Part shown: positions 28,057-36,944 of the stretch, in pieces
Layout of the letters: each line of letters starts with the position of its first letter
Position numbering within the stretch: the first letter of the stretch is position 1
The notes under the pieces: generated by a model
Told to the model about the DNA's origin: nothing
The model's database searches: none
Seen by the model: the letters and a program-made list of their open reading frames with translations, nothing else
NCBI RefSeq assembly: GCF_003992595.1
Contig: NZ_RZNA01000044.1
Coordinates: 1 to 64,000, forward strand
Reading direction: 5' to 3'
DNA length: 64,000 nucleotides
Source: Flagellimonas oceanensis
GTDB taxonomy: Bacteria; Bacteroidota; Bacteroidia; Flavobacteriales; Flavobacteriaceae
Position numbers and translations under genes: made by a program

Positions 28057-30228
28057 ATGAAATCAGTTCTGAAAACACTTATGTTCTTAGGGCCTCTGGC
28101 CATTGTTTATATCCTATTTGTCCATAATGCGGCACCGCAAAAGATACATGTGTACTGCAATGAAAGCAACGACCTTTACGGAGTCATGCAAAAATTGGAA
28201 CATTTGGAAGTGGTTCGCTATAATAACCTAGAGCAATTGATGCGTGGCGTTGGTCATGGAGAACCATCACTTATTTTAGCAGACAATTATCCAAACGAAC
28301 GTCTGAAGGTTCCCGGTAATTTTTTCAAACTATTGGAAGAGAAGAAAAGCCGATTTTATATCGAGTTTACAGATAAACTTCCAGGGGTGGCAACCCAACC
28401 TATAAATGAAGTACCAAAGTATGAACGTGCTGTGGTCAATTCCTCTTTTTTTGGAGGCCAGCCAGATAGCCTTGATATATTGTCCGTTAATGGTCTGACC
28501 TATATTCCGACCCAAGCTTCCAATGCCCATATCGTTGCGGCTAGGGTTGCTGGTCTGGATAGCGCTATTTATGGAACTCCCAAAGCAAATAAACCACTAT
28601 TGTTCCAATTGGACGATTATGATGGATTGGTATCGACAACAGGGCTGAGCAATTTCATTAAAGGAAGATACGCCCCACAAGTTGAATGGCAGGCTCTATG
28701 GAAGGGTATCCTTCAGTTTTTATTGGTCGATGCAACAGTAATTGAAAAATTGGAGTGGAAGCCCAAAATACAGACCACATATGCCCGAAACGAGAAATTA
28801 CCCCTCGATTATCAAAAAAAAAGTGTTGAGAAGGGGGTTGAATGGTTTCAAAATGCCAAAATGCTCGTACCCACAGATTATAACGACATTCTTGGGAATG
28901 CCCCTATTAAGGAAATAAAGACCAAATTCATCAACTGGAACGATACAATTCCTGAGGGAGATGGCAGCAATGGAGTATTCGAATGTATTTTTTCCAGAAT
29001 TGATGAAAAGGGAAATCAACCCATCGGGGTTGTCCTCAGGGGCGATTGTACGGGGGAGGTTGCCGGGGCATTTGCCACATCGGGAAAGGTGCTTGGTAAG
29101 GAAGATAACTACGAAATAGCCAATAACCTTTTGGAATTTTATCTGAAAAAATCATCTGCGCTGAAAGGGGAGTACGATAATCCGAACCATGGAGCCTATG
29201 GACTTGTGCCTTGGGGTATTTCCAGCTATGCCTGGTATAAGGCCAATTATGGGGACGACAATGCCCGTTTGTTTCTGGGAGCCGTCATCACTGCTGCGAT
29301 TACCGGAAATACCGAACAGGGTGAAACATTAATGCGCATGTTGCTCGCATTACACCGGACCACAGGTGTGAATGGTTTCAGAGGGGACAGGATTGATTTG
29401 CCCCAATTACAGGAAAACGGCTGGCAATACTATCATAATGGCAAAGTGGTCAATCTATCTCCGCATATGGAAGCCTATCTCTGGGCCTGCTTTCTTTGGG
29501 CCTATGACAAAACAGGAGACCCCATTTTTTTGGAAAGAACCAAAAAGGCGATAAAGACCACTATGGAAGGCTATCCCCATGAATGGAAATGGATGAACGG
29601 ACTGGCACAGGAAAAGGCCAGAATCCTGTTGCCACTTGCGTGGTTGGTACGTGTTGAGAATACGGAAGAAAACAGAAATATGCTCTATACGGCCTTGGAC
29701 GGATTACTGGAGCTTCAGGATGAGAGCGGAGCCATAAGAGAGGAGTTGGGAAGCATTGAAAAAGGAGTTTTCCCACCTTCTAAAAGTAATGATGACTATG
29801 GTCTGCATGAAGCATCTTTAATTGCAAAGAACGGGGACGCCGTCAGCGATTTGCTCTATACCACCAATTTTGCACTGGTAGGTCTGCACGAGGCTTGGTA
29901 CACACTCAAGGACCCACGTATCAAGAAATCAGTAGATCGACTATCCGAGTTTCTCTGTAGAATACAGGTCAGATCTCCAGAACATCCAGAGCTTCATGGA
30001 GGATGGATGAGGGCCTTCGATTTTGAAAGGTTTGAACATTGGGGGTCCAATGCGGATGCCGGCTGGGGTGCATGGGCCATAGAAAGTGGATGGACACAAG
30101 GTTGGATTACGACCATACTGTCCCTACGTGAGTTGGATACATCCATTTGGGACTTGACCAAGAATTCTGAAATCAACAACCATTATGATGCATTGAAGAA
30201 AGAAATGCTGCCAATCGAACATCAATAA
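28057..30228 (+). CDS. Unassigned 723-residue protein with (alpha/alpha)6-like C-terminal half
   Basis: I do not recognise the family. An N-terminal membrane anchor or signal (VLKTLMFLGPLAIVYILFV) is followed by ~250 residues of alpha/beta character (SLILADNYPNERLKVPGNFF, LTYIPTQASNAHIVAARVAG). From about residue 355 the sequence is helical and rich in aromatic and Gly loops (NPNHGAYGLVPWGISSYAWY, LHRTTGVNGFRGDRIDLPQL, SNADAGWGAWAIESGWTQGW), which resembles the (alpha/alpha)6 toroids of glycosidases, lyases and epimerases. It sits between SusD and an AGE epimerase, 25 bp from the latter, so a role in handling the imported glycan is likely. It may be an uncharacterised glycan-active enzyme; catalytic residues cannot be named. 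Confidence 0.65.
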   Translation: MKSVLKTLMFLGPLAIVYILFVHNAAPQKIHVYCNESNDLYGVMQKLEHLEVVRYNNLEQLMRGVGHGEPSLILADNYPNERLKVPGNFFKLLEEKKSRFYIEFTDKLPGVATQPINEVPKYERAVVNSSFFGGQPDSLDILSVNGLTYIPTQASNAHIVAARVAGLDSAIYGTPKANKPLLFQLDDYDGLVSTTGLSNFIKGRYAPQVEWQALWKGILQFLLVDATVIEKLEWKPKIQTTYARNEKLPLDYQKKSVEKGVEWFQNAKMLVPTDYNDILGNAPIKEIKTKFINWNDTIPEGDGSNGVFECIFSRIDEKGNQPIGVVLRGDCTGEVAGAFATSGKVLGKEDNYEIANNLLEFYLKKSSALKGEYDNPNHGAYGLVPWGISSYAWYKANYGDDNARLFLGAVITAAITGNTEQGETLMRMLLALHRTTGVNGFRGDRIDLPQLQENGWQYYHNGKVVNLSPHMEAYLWACFLWAYDKTGDPIFLERTKKAIKTTMEGYPHEWKWMNGLAQEKARILLPLAWLVRVENTEENRNMLYTALDGLLELQDESGAIREELGSIEKGVFPPSKSNDDYGLHEASLIAKNGDAVSDLLYTTNFALVGLHEAWYTLKDPRIKKSVDRLSEFLCRIQVRSPEHPELHGGWMRAFDFERFEHWGSNADAGWGAWAIESGWTQGWITTILSLRELDTSIWDLTKNSEINNHYDALKKEMLPIEHQ

Positions 30229-30253
30229 AATAAAGCAACCAAACAAAAGAAAA

Positions 30254-31471
30254 ATGAGCTTGGAAATCAAAAACGACATATTAGAAAGCTTGCATCAATT
30301 GAAAGAGGTGTATCGTTCAGCACTCTTTGATGATCTTGTTCCTTGGTGGGAAACCCATTCCGTTGATAAAAAGAATGGAGGGTATCATACCCGCCTGGCT
30401 CAGGATGGCACACCCTATTCTGAAGATAAGGATATGTGGATGACGGGCAGACAAGTATGGATGTTCAGTCATTTATACAATAGGTTTGAAAAAAGGGAGC
30501 AATGGAAGGACATCGCTGAACATGGATTGGACTTTATGCTGGCGAATGCATTTGGAGAGAATGGAAAAATGCACTTTAGGTTAAACAGCGTCGGAAAGCC
30601 CATTTCCTCGGTACTGAGTTTGTACACTGAAGTTTTCGGGGCTATAGCATTGGCTGAATATGCAGCCCTAAGCAAGGATGAAGACTTAAAAGACCGTGCA
30701 TTCAAGATGTATGATTTCTTAGCGTCGAGATTGGGAAAGCCATCGGATACACCCATGTTGGGCTATCCGCTCAACAGGGAATTCCATTTACATTCCCATG
30801 ATATGTGCCGGATTACCGTGGCAAAGGTGTTCAAGGATATTTGGCCCTTGAAACGTTTTGATGATGACATTACCTTATCCATCGAATCCATATTGAATAG
30901 GCATTGGAAATCAGATGAAGGTTATTTATTGGAAAATGTGGGAATGGACGGTTCCAAAATGTTGGACATTCCCGAAGGTCGTCTTTTCCATCCGGGACAT
31001 GCCATTGAGAGCGCATGGATGATGATTGAGATTGGTATCGAGCGTAAGGAGGAAAATTGGATCAATGAAGCAATTGAAATTATTTTAGCATCATTGGAAC
31101 ATGGGTGGGACAAAGAATTTGGAGGTATTCGTTACCTGACCAATATAGATTGGACCCCAACCCATGAACTGGAAGCCGACCTGAAACTATGGTGGCCCCA
31201 TGGGGAGGCATTGTATGCTTTGTTACTGGCGTGGCTTCATACTGGAAGGGAAGATATCAAAGTATGGTACTATAAGGTACATGAATATACTTTTACCCGT
31301 TTTCCAGACAAGGAACATGGTGAATGGTATGGTTATTTAAATCGGGAAGGAAGTCCAGTTTGGTCAACAAAAGCCAATGGATGGAAAGGATTTTTCCATA
31401 TACCTAGGATACTGTTCAGGTGCCATCAATTATTGGAACTTACCATCAAATCAGCTGAAGAAAATGACTGA
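30254..31471 (+). CDS. AGE-family epimerase (N-acylglucosamine 2-epimerase type)
   Basis: A 405-residue (alpha/alpha)6-barrel protein without a signal peptide. Family features include VPWWETHSVDKKNGGYHTRL near the N-terminus, DMWMTGRQVWMFSHLYNRF, the catalytic-region motif LFHPGHAIESAWMMIEIG and the C-terminal LKLWWPHGEALYALLLAWLH and EWYGYLNREGSPVW. AGE proteins interconvert N-acetylmannosamine and N-acetylglucosamine, or act on mannose/glucose or cellobiose; the sequence alone does not decide. The amino-sugar kinase and NagB downstream make an N-acyl sugar plausible. Its stop overlaps the start of the sugar-porter gene by 8 bp, so the two are coupled. Confidence 0.85.
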   Translation: MSLEIKNDILESLHQLKEVYRSALFDDLVPWWETHSVDKKNGGYHTRLAQDGTPYSEDKDMWMTGRQVWMFSHLYNRFEKREQWKDIAEHGLDFMLANAFGENGKMHFRLNSVGKPISSVLSLYTEVFGAIALAEYAALSKDEDLKDRAFKMYDFLASRLGKPSDTPMLGYPLNREFHLHSHDMCRITVAKVFKDIWPLKRFDDDITLSIESILNRHWKSDEGYLLENVGMDGSKMLDIPEGRLFHPGHAIESAWMMIEIGIERKEENWINEAIEIILASLEHGWDKEFGGIRYLTNIDWTPTHELEADLKLWWPHGEALYALLLAWLHTGREDIKVWYYKVHEYTFTRFPDKEHGEWYGYLNREGSPVWSTKANGWKGFFHIPRILFRCHQLLELTIKSAEEND

Positions 31472-32909
31472 TTTAAACAGTAAGGCAAAAGTAGTGTCAA
31501 CAAGAAGTCCTTTTTTAGTGGCAAAGGTCTGTATGGTGGCTTCACTGGGAGGCGTATTGTTTGGCTTCGATACTGCTGTGATTTCAGGAACTGTCGGTAT
31601 GGTCGAGGCTCAGTTCGAGTTGGATAAAATTGAAGTAGGTTGGTTTGGAAGCTCCGCGTTAATCGGAGCGATTATCGGTTCCTTGGTTTCAGGTTCCCTT
31701 GGGGATAAATATGGACGCAGGTCCATACTTATTGTTTCCGCGGTACTTTTCTTTTTTTCCGCATTGGGCTCTACTTTGCCATCTTCATTCGATTTGTTGA
31801 TAGTTGCAAGGCTTATTGGCGGCTTGGGAATTGGAATTGCCTCGGTCTTGGCCCCTCTCTATATTTCCGAGTTTTCCCCTGCCAAAATAAGGGGACGTCT
31901 TGTGGCCTTGTACCAAATGTCGATCGTAATCGGAATATTGTTGGCCTACTTCTCAAACTGGGGAGTATTAAACCATGCTCATGCCAATCCAAATGGTTTT
32001 GGTGGTTCAGGAACCATGTACAAGATTATGGTTTCAGAAGTCTGGAGGGCCATGTTCGGAACTGAAATGGTACCTGCTCTTTTGTTTTTTCTGTTGTTGT
32101 GGACAATTCCTGAAAGCCCCAGATGGCTGATCAAGGAAGGATATATAGAGAGGTCGACAAGAATTTTGGAGAGAGTAAATGGAAAGCTATCGGCAAATGC
32201 TGAATTGAAGAACATACTTGAGGCCTTGTCCCAGAAAGGTGGTTCATTAAAAGAGCTGGCCAAGCCCGGTTTCAAAAAAGCCTTGATCGCAGGGTTGGGA
32301 CTTTCGGTATTTGGGCAGTTCACCGGAGTGAACATCATTGTGTATTACGGCCCTGACATACTTCGAGATGCTGGTCTGAATTTTGACGGGGCTTTGAAGT
32401 TTCAAGTGGCCATTGGTCTCATCAATCTTGTTTTTACAGCCTTGGCCCTATGGAAAATAGATAGCTGGGGACGCAGACCGTTACTGATATGGGGCATGTT
32501 ATCCGTTTGTTTATCCTTGGTAGTGATCGGTGTGCTTTTTTCAGTACCATCCATTTCCAGTATCTGGATTGTGGTAATGCTGTGTGTCTATATGGCTAGT
32601 CTGGCATTTTCCATTAATGCCGTCATCTGGGTATTGTTGGGAGAAATCTATCCTACCCGAATAAGAGGGCGTGCCATGTCCATAGTAACTTTTGCAAATT
32701 GGGGCGCTAATTTCGGGACAGCGTTTTTGTTTCCTTGGTTTGTTTCGGTCATTGGAATGAATGCAGGATTTTTCGTTTTTGCAGGGTTTTGCTTTGTAGC
32801 AACGGTTTTCTTCCATGGAATGATACCTGAGACCAAAGGAAAAACCCTTGAGGAAATCGAACAACATTGGAGGGGACGGGAATTGAAAGAAAACAAGATG
32901 ATTGATTAG
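31464..32909 (+). CDS. MFS sugar porter
   Basis: A 481-residue, 12-helix transporter of the sugar porter family. The start ATG 31464 (MTDLNSKAKVV) is chosen over an in-frame ATG at 31377 lying inside the epimerase gene. Diagnostic motifs are present: GDKYGRRS in loop 2-3, IGGLGIGIASVLAPLYISEF, RGRLVALYQ, PESPRWLIKEG after helix 6, GRRPLL in loop 8-9, and the C-terminal PETKGKTLEEIE. It would carry a monosaccharide across the inner membrane by proton symport. Translational coupling to the AGE epimerase suggests that the epimerase acts on what this porter imports. Confidence 0.92.
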   Translation: MTDLNSKAKVVSTRSPFLVAKVCMVASLGGVLFGFDTAVISGTVGMVEAQFELDKIEVGWFGSSALIGAIIGSLVSGSLGDKYGRRSILIVSAVLFFFSALGSTLPSSFDLLIVARLIGGLGIGIASVLAPLYISEFSPAKIRGRLVALYQMSIVIGILLAYFSNWGVLNHAHANPNGFGGSGTMYKIMVSEVWRAMFGTEMVPALLFFLLLWTIPESPRWLIKEGYIERSTRILERVNGKLSANAELKNILEALSQKGGSLKELAKPGFKKALIAGLGLSVFGQFTGVNIIVYYGPDILRDAGLNFDGALKFQVAIGLINLVFTALALWKIDSWGRRPLLIWGMLSVCLSLVVIGVLFSVPSISSIWIVVMLCVYMASLAFSINAVIWVLLGEIYPTRIRGRAMSIVTFANWGANFGTAFLFPWFVSVIGMNAGFFVFAGFCFVATVFFHGMIPETKGKTLEEIEQHWRGRELKENKMID

Positions 32910-33062
32910 GGCATAAGTCCATTCGATTCAAACCAATACCTTTTCAAAGATAGGGGTGCCAATTGCATTTGTTTAAGTAGTGAAAAATCTTTTTTATGAC
33001 TAATATTGTTCAAGTGTTGAAAAACTAGAGGTCGACCATAAGAATTTATTTATTGTGCTACT

Positions 33063-35399
33063 ATGCCCGAGAGCTTTATAGCGTACAATTTCCCAAGCCA
33101 GTTGAAACATACCCCCATTTGGTGCATGTATTTTTTTTGGATGCTTTTTGTCGGGATTGAATCCGTGTATCCTCAAAAATATTCATCGCTTTCAGAAAGC
33201 GAAAAACATCAGCTTCGCACAACCTCCCATATCTTAATAGACCTTGAGAAGATAAGCTTGGATTCGATGATGTTCCAGACATTGTCCGAGAATGTTCCAT
33301 GGGCCGTAGTTCCTTCAGGAAATAGGGAAAAGAACTCAGTTTTTTTAAACCAATATTCCAATTATCGAAACCAATTGGTAATAATAGGACAAGAGAGGGC
33401 ATTCACACAGGTTCCAAAAAAACTTTCACTGATCTGGCTGGCTGATTCGGATATGGATACGGTGGAACTCGATTCAATTGGTAACATTGATGTTTTAAAA
33501 AAATCAAGTGATAAGGAACTTTTGAGCATAGATGTTGACCATGGGAGCACCCCTACGTTTTTAAAACTACGTGGGATTTGGAAGAACCTGGGAAGAATGC
33601 CCAATTTCATCAAAACTGAAGCACCTTTTGAACATCTTCACAGTTTGGTACGGCAACTAAACACCAATCCAAAAGTATTTGGGATTGTACAAACGGAAAA
33701 AGGATTGTTGGATGGGGTCATTTTTAAGGATTTTGGAGATACTCAGGTAGGAGGACATTTTAGCTATCCAGTTCAAGATACCTTGGCTCTACCCATATTG
33801 GTTCCCTACAAACCTGGATTTCATTTTTCACCTGACATTATCTATACAAGCCCAGAAAACCTTAATAACCAAAAGGAATTTGTTGGTTTCCCTTTGGATG
33901 CTGAATATGGACTTTCCCATCATTTTGAATTTAAGGATGGGGTTATCGATTTAATGGCGAAAAATTCGAAGGGACTAATTTCAAATGATGTTGGTGCACG
34001 GAAGGATTCGCTATTTGGAAAGGTTAGTTATTTTGAAAATGGAGCCTATATTGACGTGGGAATATCCAGTAAATCAGCTTTAAAGGGAAATTTTACCATT
34101 AGTGCTTGGGTTAAACCCACCCAATTGGGTCAGAACAATAGCATCCTTGGGAAGGGGGACAATTTTGTGTTCAAGATCCACGATGGATTTTTAACCTTCA
34201 CAATGGCAGGTGTCAAGGATTATGTATCAACTTCTTCACCGATAGCATTAAATGAATGGTCCCATGTAGCATTGGTACATTCCAAAATGGGGAACACACT
34301 TTTTTTCTATATCAATGGAGAACGGACCGATAGCGTGAAACTGATTTCTGAATATGAAACATCAGATTATAACATACTTATAGCAAGTAATCTGTGGGAA
34401 GAATTTTTTGAAGGCTACATCCGGGAGATTAAAATATGGGAGCGCGAGTTGAATGATTCGGAAATCAAGACGCATTATAATCAAACAAAAACCTTGAACA
34501 AGGACACTTCCTTCCTGAAGTATATTGTGATATTCCTTGTCTTGCTTGGTGGCGGTTATGGTGTGTTTAAATATTGGAGAAGAAAATCGGAAACGAATGA
34601 GGTAAAAGCAACGCAAAGCATTGTCTTGCCAAAAGTTCCAGAGGAAAATGATGAACATTCAGTACAAATACTGTGCTTCGGTCCTTTACAGATCATGGAT
34701 ATACAGGGGTTGGATATTGCAAAAAAACTGTCCCCACTTCAAAAAAAGCTGTTCATGATTATCTTTTTACATGGTCAGGGAAGTAAGAAGGGCATAGATA
34801 CCAAACGTCTTACCGAATTGTTATGGCCAGGTAAAAGTGTGGCAAATGCAAAAAACACAAGAGGTACAACAATCCAAAACTTAAGACAGTTGTTGGACAC
34901 ATGTCCTAGTCTTGAGCTGCTTTTCAAGGATAAGCACTGGGTTTTGCAAATGGATGAAAAGTGTTACTCGGACTATACCACGGCAATGCAATACCTAAAA
35001 TTTTTGGAGAGCGATAATTATTCGGACAAGCAACTGGGAACTGAACTTCGAAAATTGATTCCCATTGTTAAGAAAGGAAGACTATTTGCCAATACCAGTG
35101 CTCCATGGTTGGACCCATTTATTGAAAAGTTTAGCAACCGGATTGTGGAGCAATTTATCCAAATCAGCAAAAATCCGATTATTAAGACCCATACGGACAT
35201 AATGCTTGATTTAGCCGAAGTAATTTGCCTATATGATGACCTTAATGAACATGCATTACAGATAAAACTCAGTGTTCTTATTGAGCAAGGTAAACTTAGT
35301 CTGGCCCATCAAGCTTGTCATAATTTCAAAAAACAATATGAAAAACTCTACGGAGAAGCCTACGAAGTTTCTTTCGAGGAAATGATATCCTCCCAATAA
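33063..35399 (+). CDS. Membrane one-component regulator: LamG-like domain, TM helix, winged helix
   Basis: A 778-residue protein. After an N-terminal membrane segment (WCMYFFWMLFVGIESVYPQ) comes an uncharacterised extracytoplasmic region, then a LamG/concanavalin-like domain at about residues 316-476 (FENGAYIDVGISS, GNFTISAWVKPTQLGQNNSI, EWSHVALVHSKMGNTLFFYI). A membrane helix follows (LKYIVIFLVLLGGGYGVFKYW region, ~485-505), then a cytoplasmic winged helix of the SARP/OmpR type (~533-620; VQILCFGPLQIMD, LTELLWPGKSVANAKNTRGT) and a helical C-terminus. Topologically it is ToxR-like but inverted: the sensor precedes the DNA-binding part. It likely senses a glycan in the periplasm and regulates flanking sugar genes. 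Confidence 0.75.
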   Translation: MPESFIAYNFPSQLKHTPIWCMYFFWMLFVGIESVYPQKYSSLSESEKHQLRTTSHILIDLEKISLDSMMFQTLSENVPWAVVPSGNREKNSVFLNQYSNYRNQLVIIGQERAFTQVPKKLSLIWLADSDMDTVELDSIGNIDVLKKSSDKELLSIDVDHGSTPTFLKLRGIWKNLGRMPNFIKTEAPFEHLHSLVRQLNTNPKVFGIVQTEKGLLDGVIFKDFGDTQVGGHFSYPVQDTLALPILVPYKPGFHFSPDIIYTSPENLNNQKEFVGFPLDAEYGLSHHFEFKDGVIDLMAKNSKGLISNDVGARKDSLFGKVSYFENGAYIDVGISSKSALKGNFTISAWVKPTQLGQNNSILGKGDNFVFKIHDGFLTFTMAGVKDYVSTSSPIALNEWSHVALVHSKMGNTLFFYINGERTDSVKLISEYETSDYNILIASNLWEEFFEGYIREIKIWERELNDSEIKTHYNQTKTLNKDTSFLKYIVIFLVLLGGGYGVFKYWRRKSETNEVKATQSIVLPKVPEENDEHSVQILCFGPLQIMDIQGLDIAKKLSPLQKKLFMIIFLHGQGSKKGIDTKRLTELLWPGKSVANAKNTRGTTIQNLRQLLDTCPSLELLFKDKHWVLQMDEKCYSDYTTAMQYLKFLESDNYSDKQLGTELRKLIPIVKKGRLFANTSAPWLDPFIEKFSNRIVEQFIQISKNPIIKTHTDIMLDLAEVICLYDDLNEHALQIKLSVLIEQGKLSLAHQACHNFKKQYEKLYGEAYEVSFEEMISSQ

Positions 35400-35453
35400 T
35401 GGTTTACTTACCCTCCCTTTTGGATATAAAATCCTGAAAAACCACATTTTTTT
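35400..35453 (+). terminator. Terminator after the LamG regulator
   Basis: TGGTTT (35400-35405) pairs with AAACCA (35439-35444), enclosing an inner hairpin TTTTGGAT/ATCC..AAAA (35418-35440). A run of seven T follows at 35447-35453. It overlaps the stop codon region directly. Confidence 0.65.
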
Positions 35454-35460
35454 AATCCAT

Positions 35461-35492
35461 TACCCCATTTAGTACCCCTTTTTTTATGCCCC
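35461..35492. promoter_or_regulatory. CCCC direct repeats upstream of the Gfo/Idh gene
   Basis: TACCCC at 35461 and 35473 (12 bp apart) and TGCCCC at 35487 (14 bp apart) form spaced direct repeats 68-99 nt before the Gfo/Idh/MocA start. SARP-type winged helices bind direct repeats about one helical turn apart, and such a regulator is encoded immediately upstream. Confidence 0.35.
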
Positions 35493-35559
35493 TGCTTTTT
35501 TATTTGCAGCATCATTGTTCAATGAGATTGTATGAAATAATCAAATCAAAGCATACCAA

Positions 35560-36828
35560 ATGAAAAAAGAAATGAACAGCAGAAGGGGATTTGTTAAAAA
35601 ATCCTTGATAGCAGCTACCGGGATAAGTATCATCCCAAGACATGTATTGGGGGGACCGAACTTTATCCCTCCCAGCGACCAACTTACCAAAGCGGTAATA
35701 GGTGTAGGCGGTATGGGCCAGGGGCATTTAAATTATGAAGGAACCAAATTGTTGGCCATTTGTGATGCCGATGGAAAACACTTAGCCGATACGCTCAAGA
35801 AAGTTGACGGCAATGTAAAGGGGTACCGGGATTTCAGGGAGGTATTGGAAAGACCGGATATTGATATTGTGCATATTGCCACTCCTCCACACTGGCACGG
35901 TCTCATGTCCATTATGGCCGCCGAGGCAGGTAAGGATGTTTGGTGTGAAAAACCAATGACCAGAACCATTGGCGAGGGGAAACGTGTGGTTGAAGCAATG
36001 AAGGTCCATGGAAAAATGTTTAGGTTGAATACTTGGTTTCGCTTCAAGGATAACTTCTACGGGATGGGAACACCCGTGAGAAAGCTTAAAAAAGTAGTCG
36101 ATAGCGGTGCGCTCGGATGGCCATTGAAGGTGACTATAAGTGGAGTTACCGGCTTTAATTGGAAGTTTTATTGGGTAGGAAAGGAGAATTTGGCACCGCA
36201 ATCCGTTCCAGAGCAGTTGGACTATAACATGTGGCTGGGACCAGCTCCGGAAAAACCCTACAACCCACATAGGGTCCATTCTACTTTTAGAGGATATTGG
36301 GACTATGATGGCGGAGGATTGGGCGATATGGGCCAACACTATATTGATCCCGTTCAATACTTTTTGGGCAAGGATCATACCAGTCCTGTTAAGGTTGAGG
36401 TGGATGCCCCGCAACAGCATTACGATGCCATAGGAACTTGGAGAAGGATAACGTATACTTATGCAGATGGTTGCCAAATTATATTGGACGGAGAAAACCG
36501 TGACAAGAACGCAGCCTATATCGAAGGTCCTGACGGCAAGATATACAATGGATTCAAATCCACTATTCCTAATATCGAAAGTTTGATCAATACCCTTCCT
36601 GACCCCGAGGAACAAATCACTTCATTCTCGGAATCGGTTAAAACACGTCAAAAATTTGCACTGAATGAAGAGAACGGACACCGCTCGGCGACTATTGTCA
36701 ATATGGGGGTCGTTGCATTGCGACTAGGCAGGAACCTCGACTTTGACCCAGTTAAACAAGAGTTTGTGAACGACCCAGAAGCCAATAGGTTATTGGACCA
36801 ACCCATGCGAACCTCATGGGCCAATTGA
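35560..36828 (+). CDS. Gfo/Idh/MocA-family oxidoreductase, Tat-exported
   Basis: A 422-residue NAD(P)-dependent oxidoreductase. The N-terminus NSRRGFVKKSLIAATGISII is a twin-arginine signal, so the folded enzyme with cofactor is exported to the periplasm. The Rossmann segment is VIGVGGMGQGHL, followed by LAICDADGKHL, DIDIVHIATPPHWHGLMSIM and the active-site-region motif DVWCEKPMTRTIGEGKRVV, whose EKP lysine is the typical catalytic residue. Substrate-domain motifs include GGLGDMGQHYIDPVQYFLG. Exported members of this family oxidise the 3-hydroxyl of glycosides. Here it precedes a DUF1080 protein, which supports that role. Confidence 0.88.
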   Translation: MKKEMNSRRGFVKKSLIAATGISIIPRHVLGGPNFIPPSDQLTKAVIGVGGMGQGHLNYEGTKLLAICDADGKHLADTLKKVDGNVKGYRDFREVLERPDIDIVHIATPPHWHGLMSIMAAEAGKDVWCEKPMTRTIGEGKRVVEAMKVHGKMFRLNTWFRFKDNFYGMGTPVRKLKKVVDSGALGWPLKVTISGVTGFNWKFYWVGKENLAPQSVPEQLDYNMWLGPAPEKPYNPHRVHSTFRGYWDYDGGGLGDMGQHYIDPVQYFLGKDHTSPVKVEVDAPQQHYDAIGTWRRITYTYADGCQIILDGENRDKNAAYIEGPDGKIYNGFKSTIPNIESLINTLPDPEEQITSFSESVKTRQKFALNEENGHRSATIVNMGVVALRLGRNLDFDPVKQEFVNDPEANRLLDQPMRTSWAN

Positions 36829-36944
36829 TGATTCACTTTAATTTCCAAATAGAACAATAAAAGTATAGACCAATGGAAAGTATGTTGCCATTCGAGAACG
36901 AATCGAACTAGGTAATGTTCAATTGGTCAAAAAACCACGAAAAA

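Noticed and set aside
35782..36615. Minus-strand open frame of 277 codons
   Set aside because: Lies wholly inside the well-supported Gfo/Idh/MocA gene on the other strand and has no recognisable motifs or start context.
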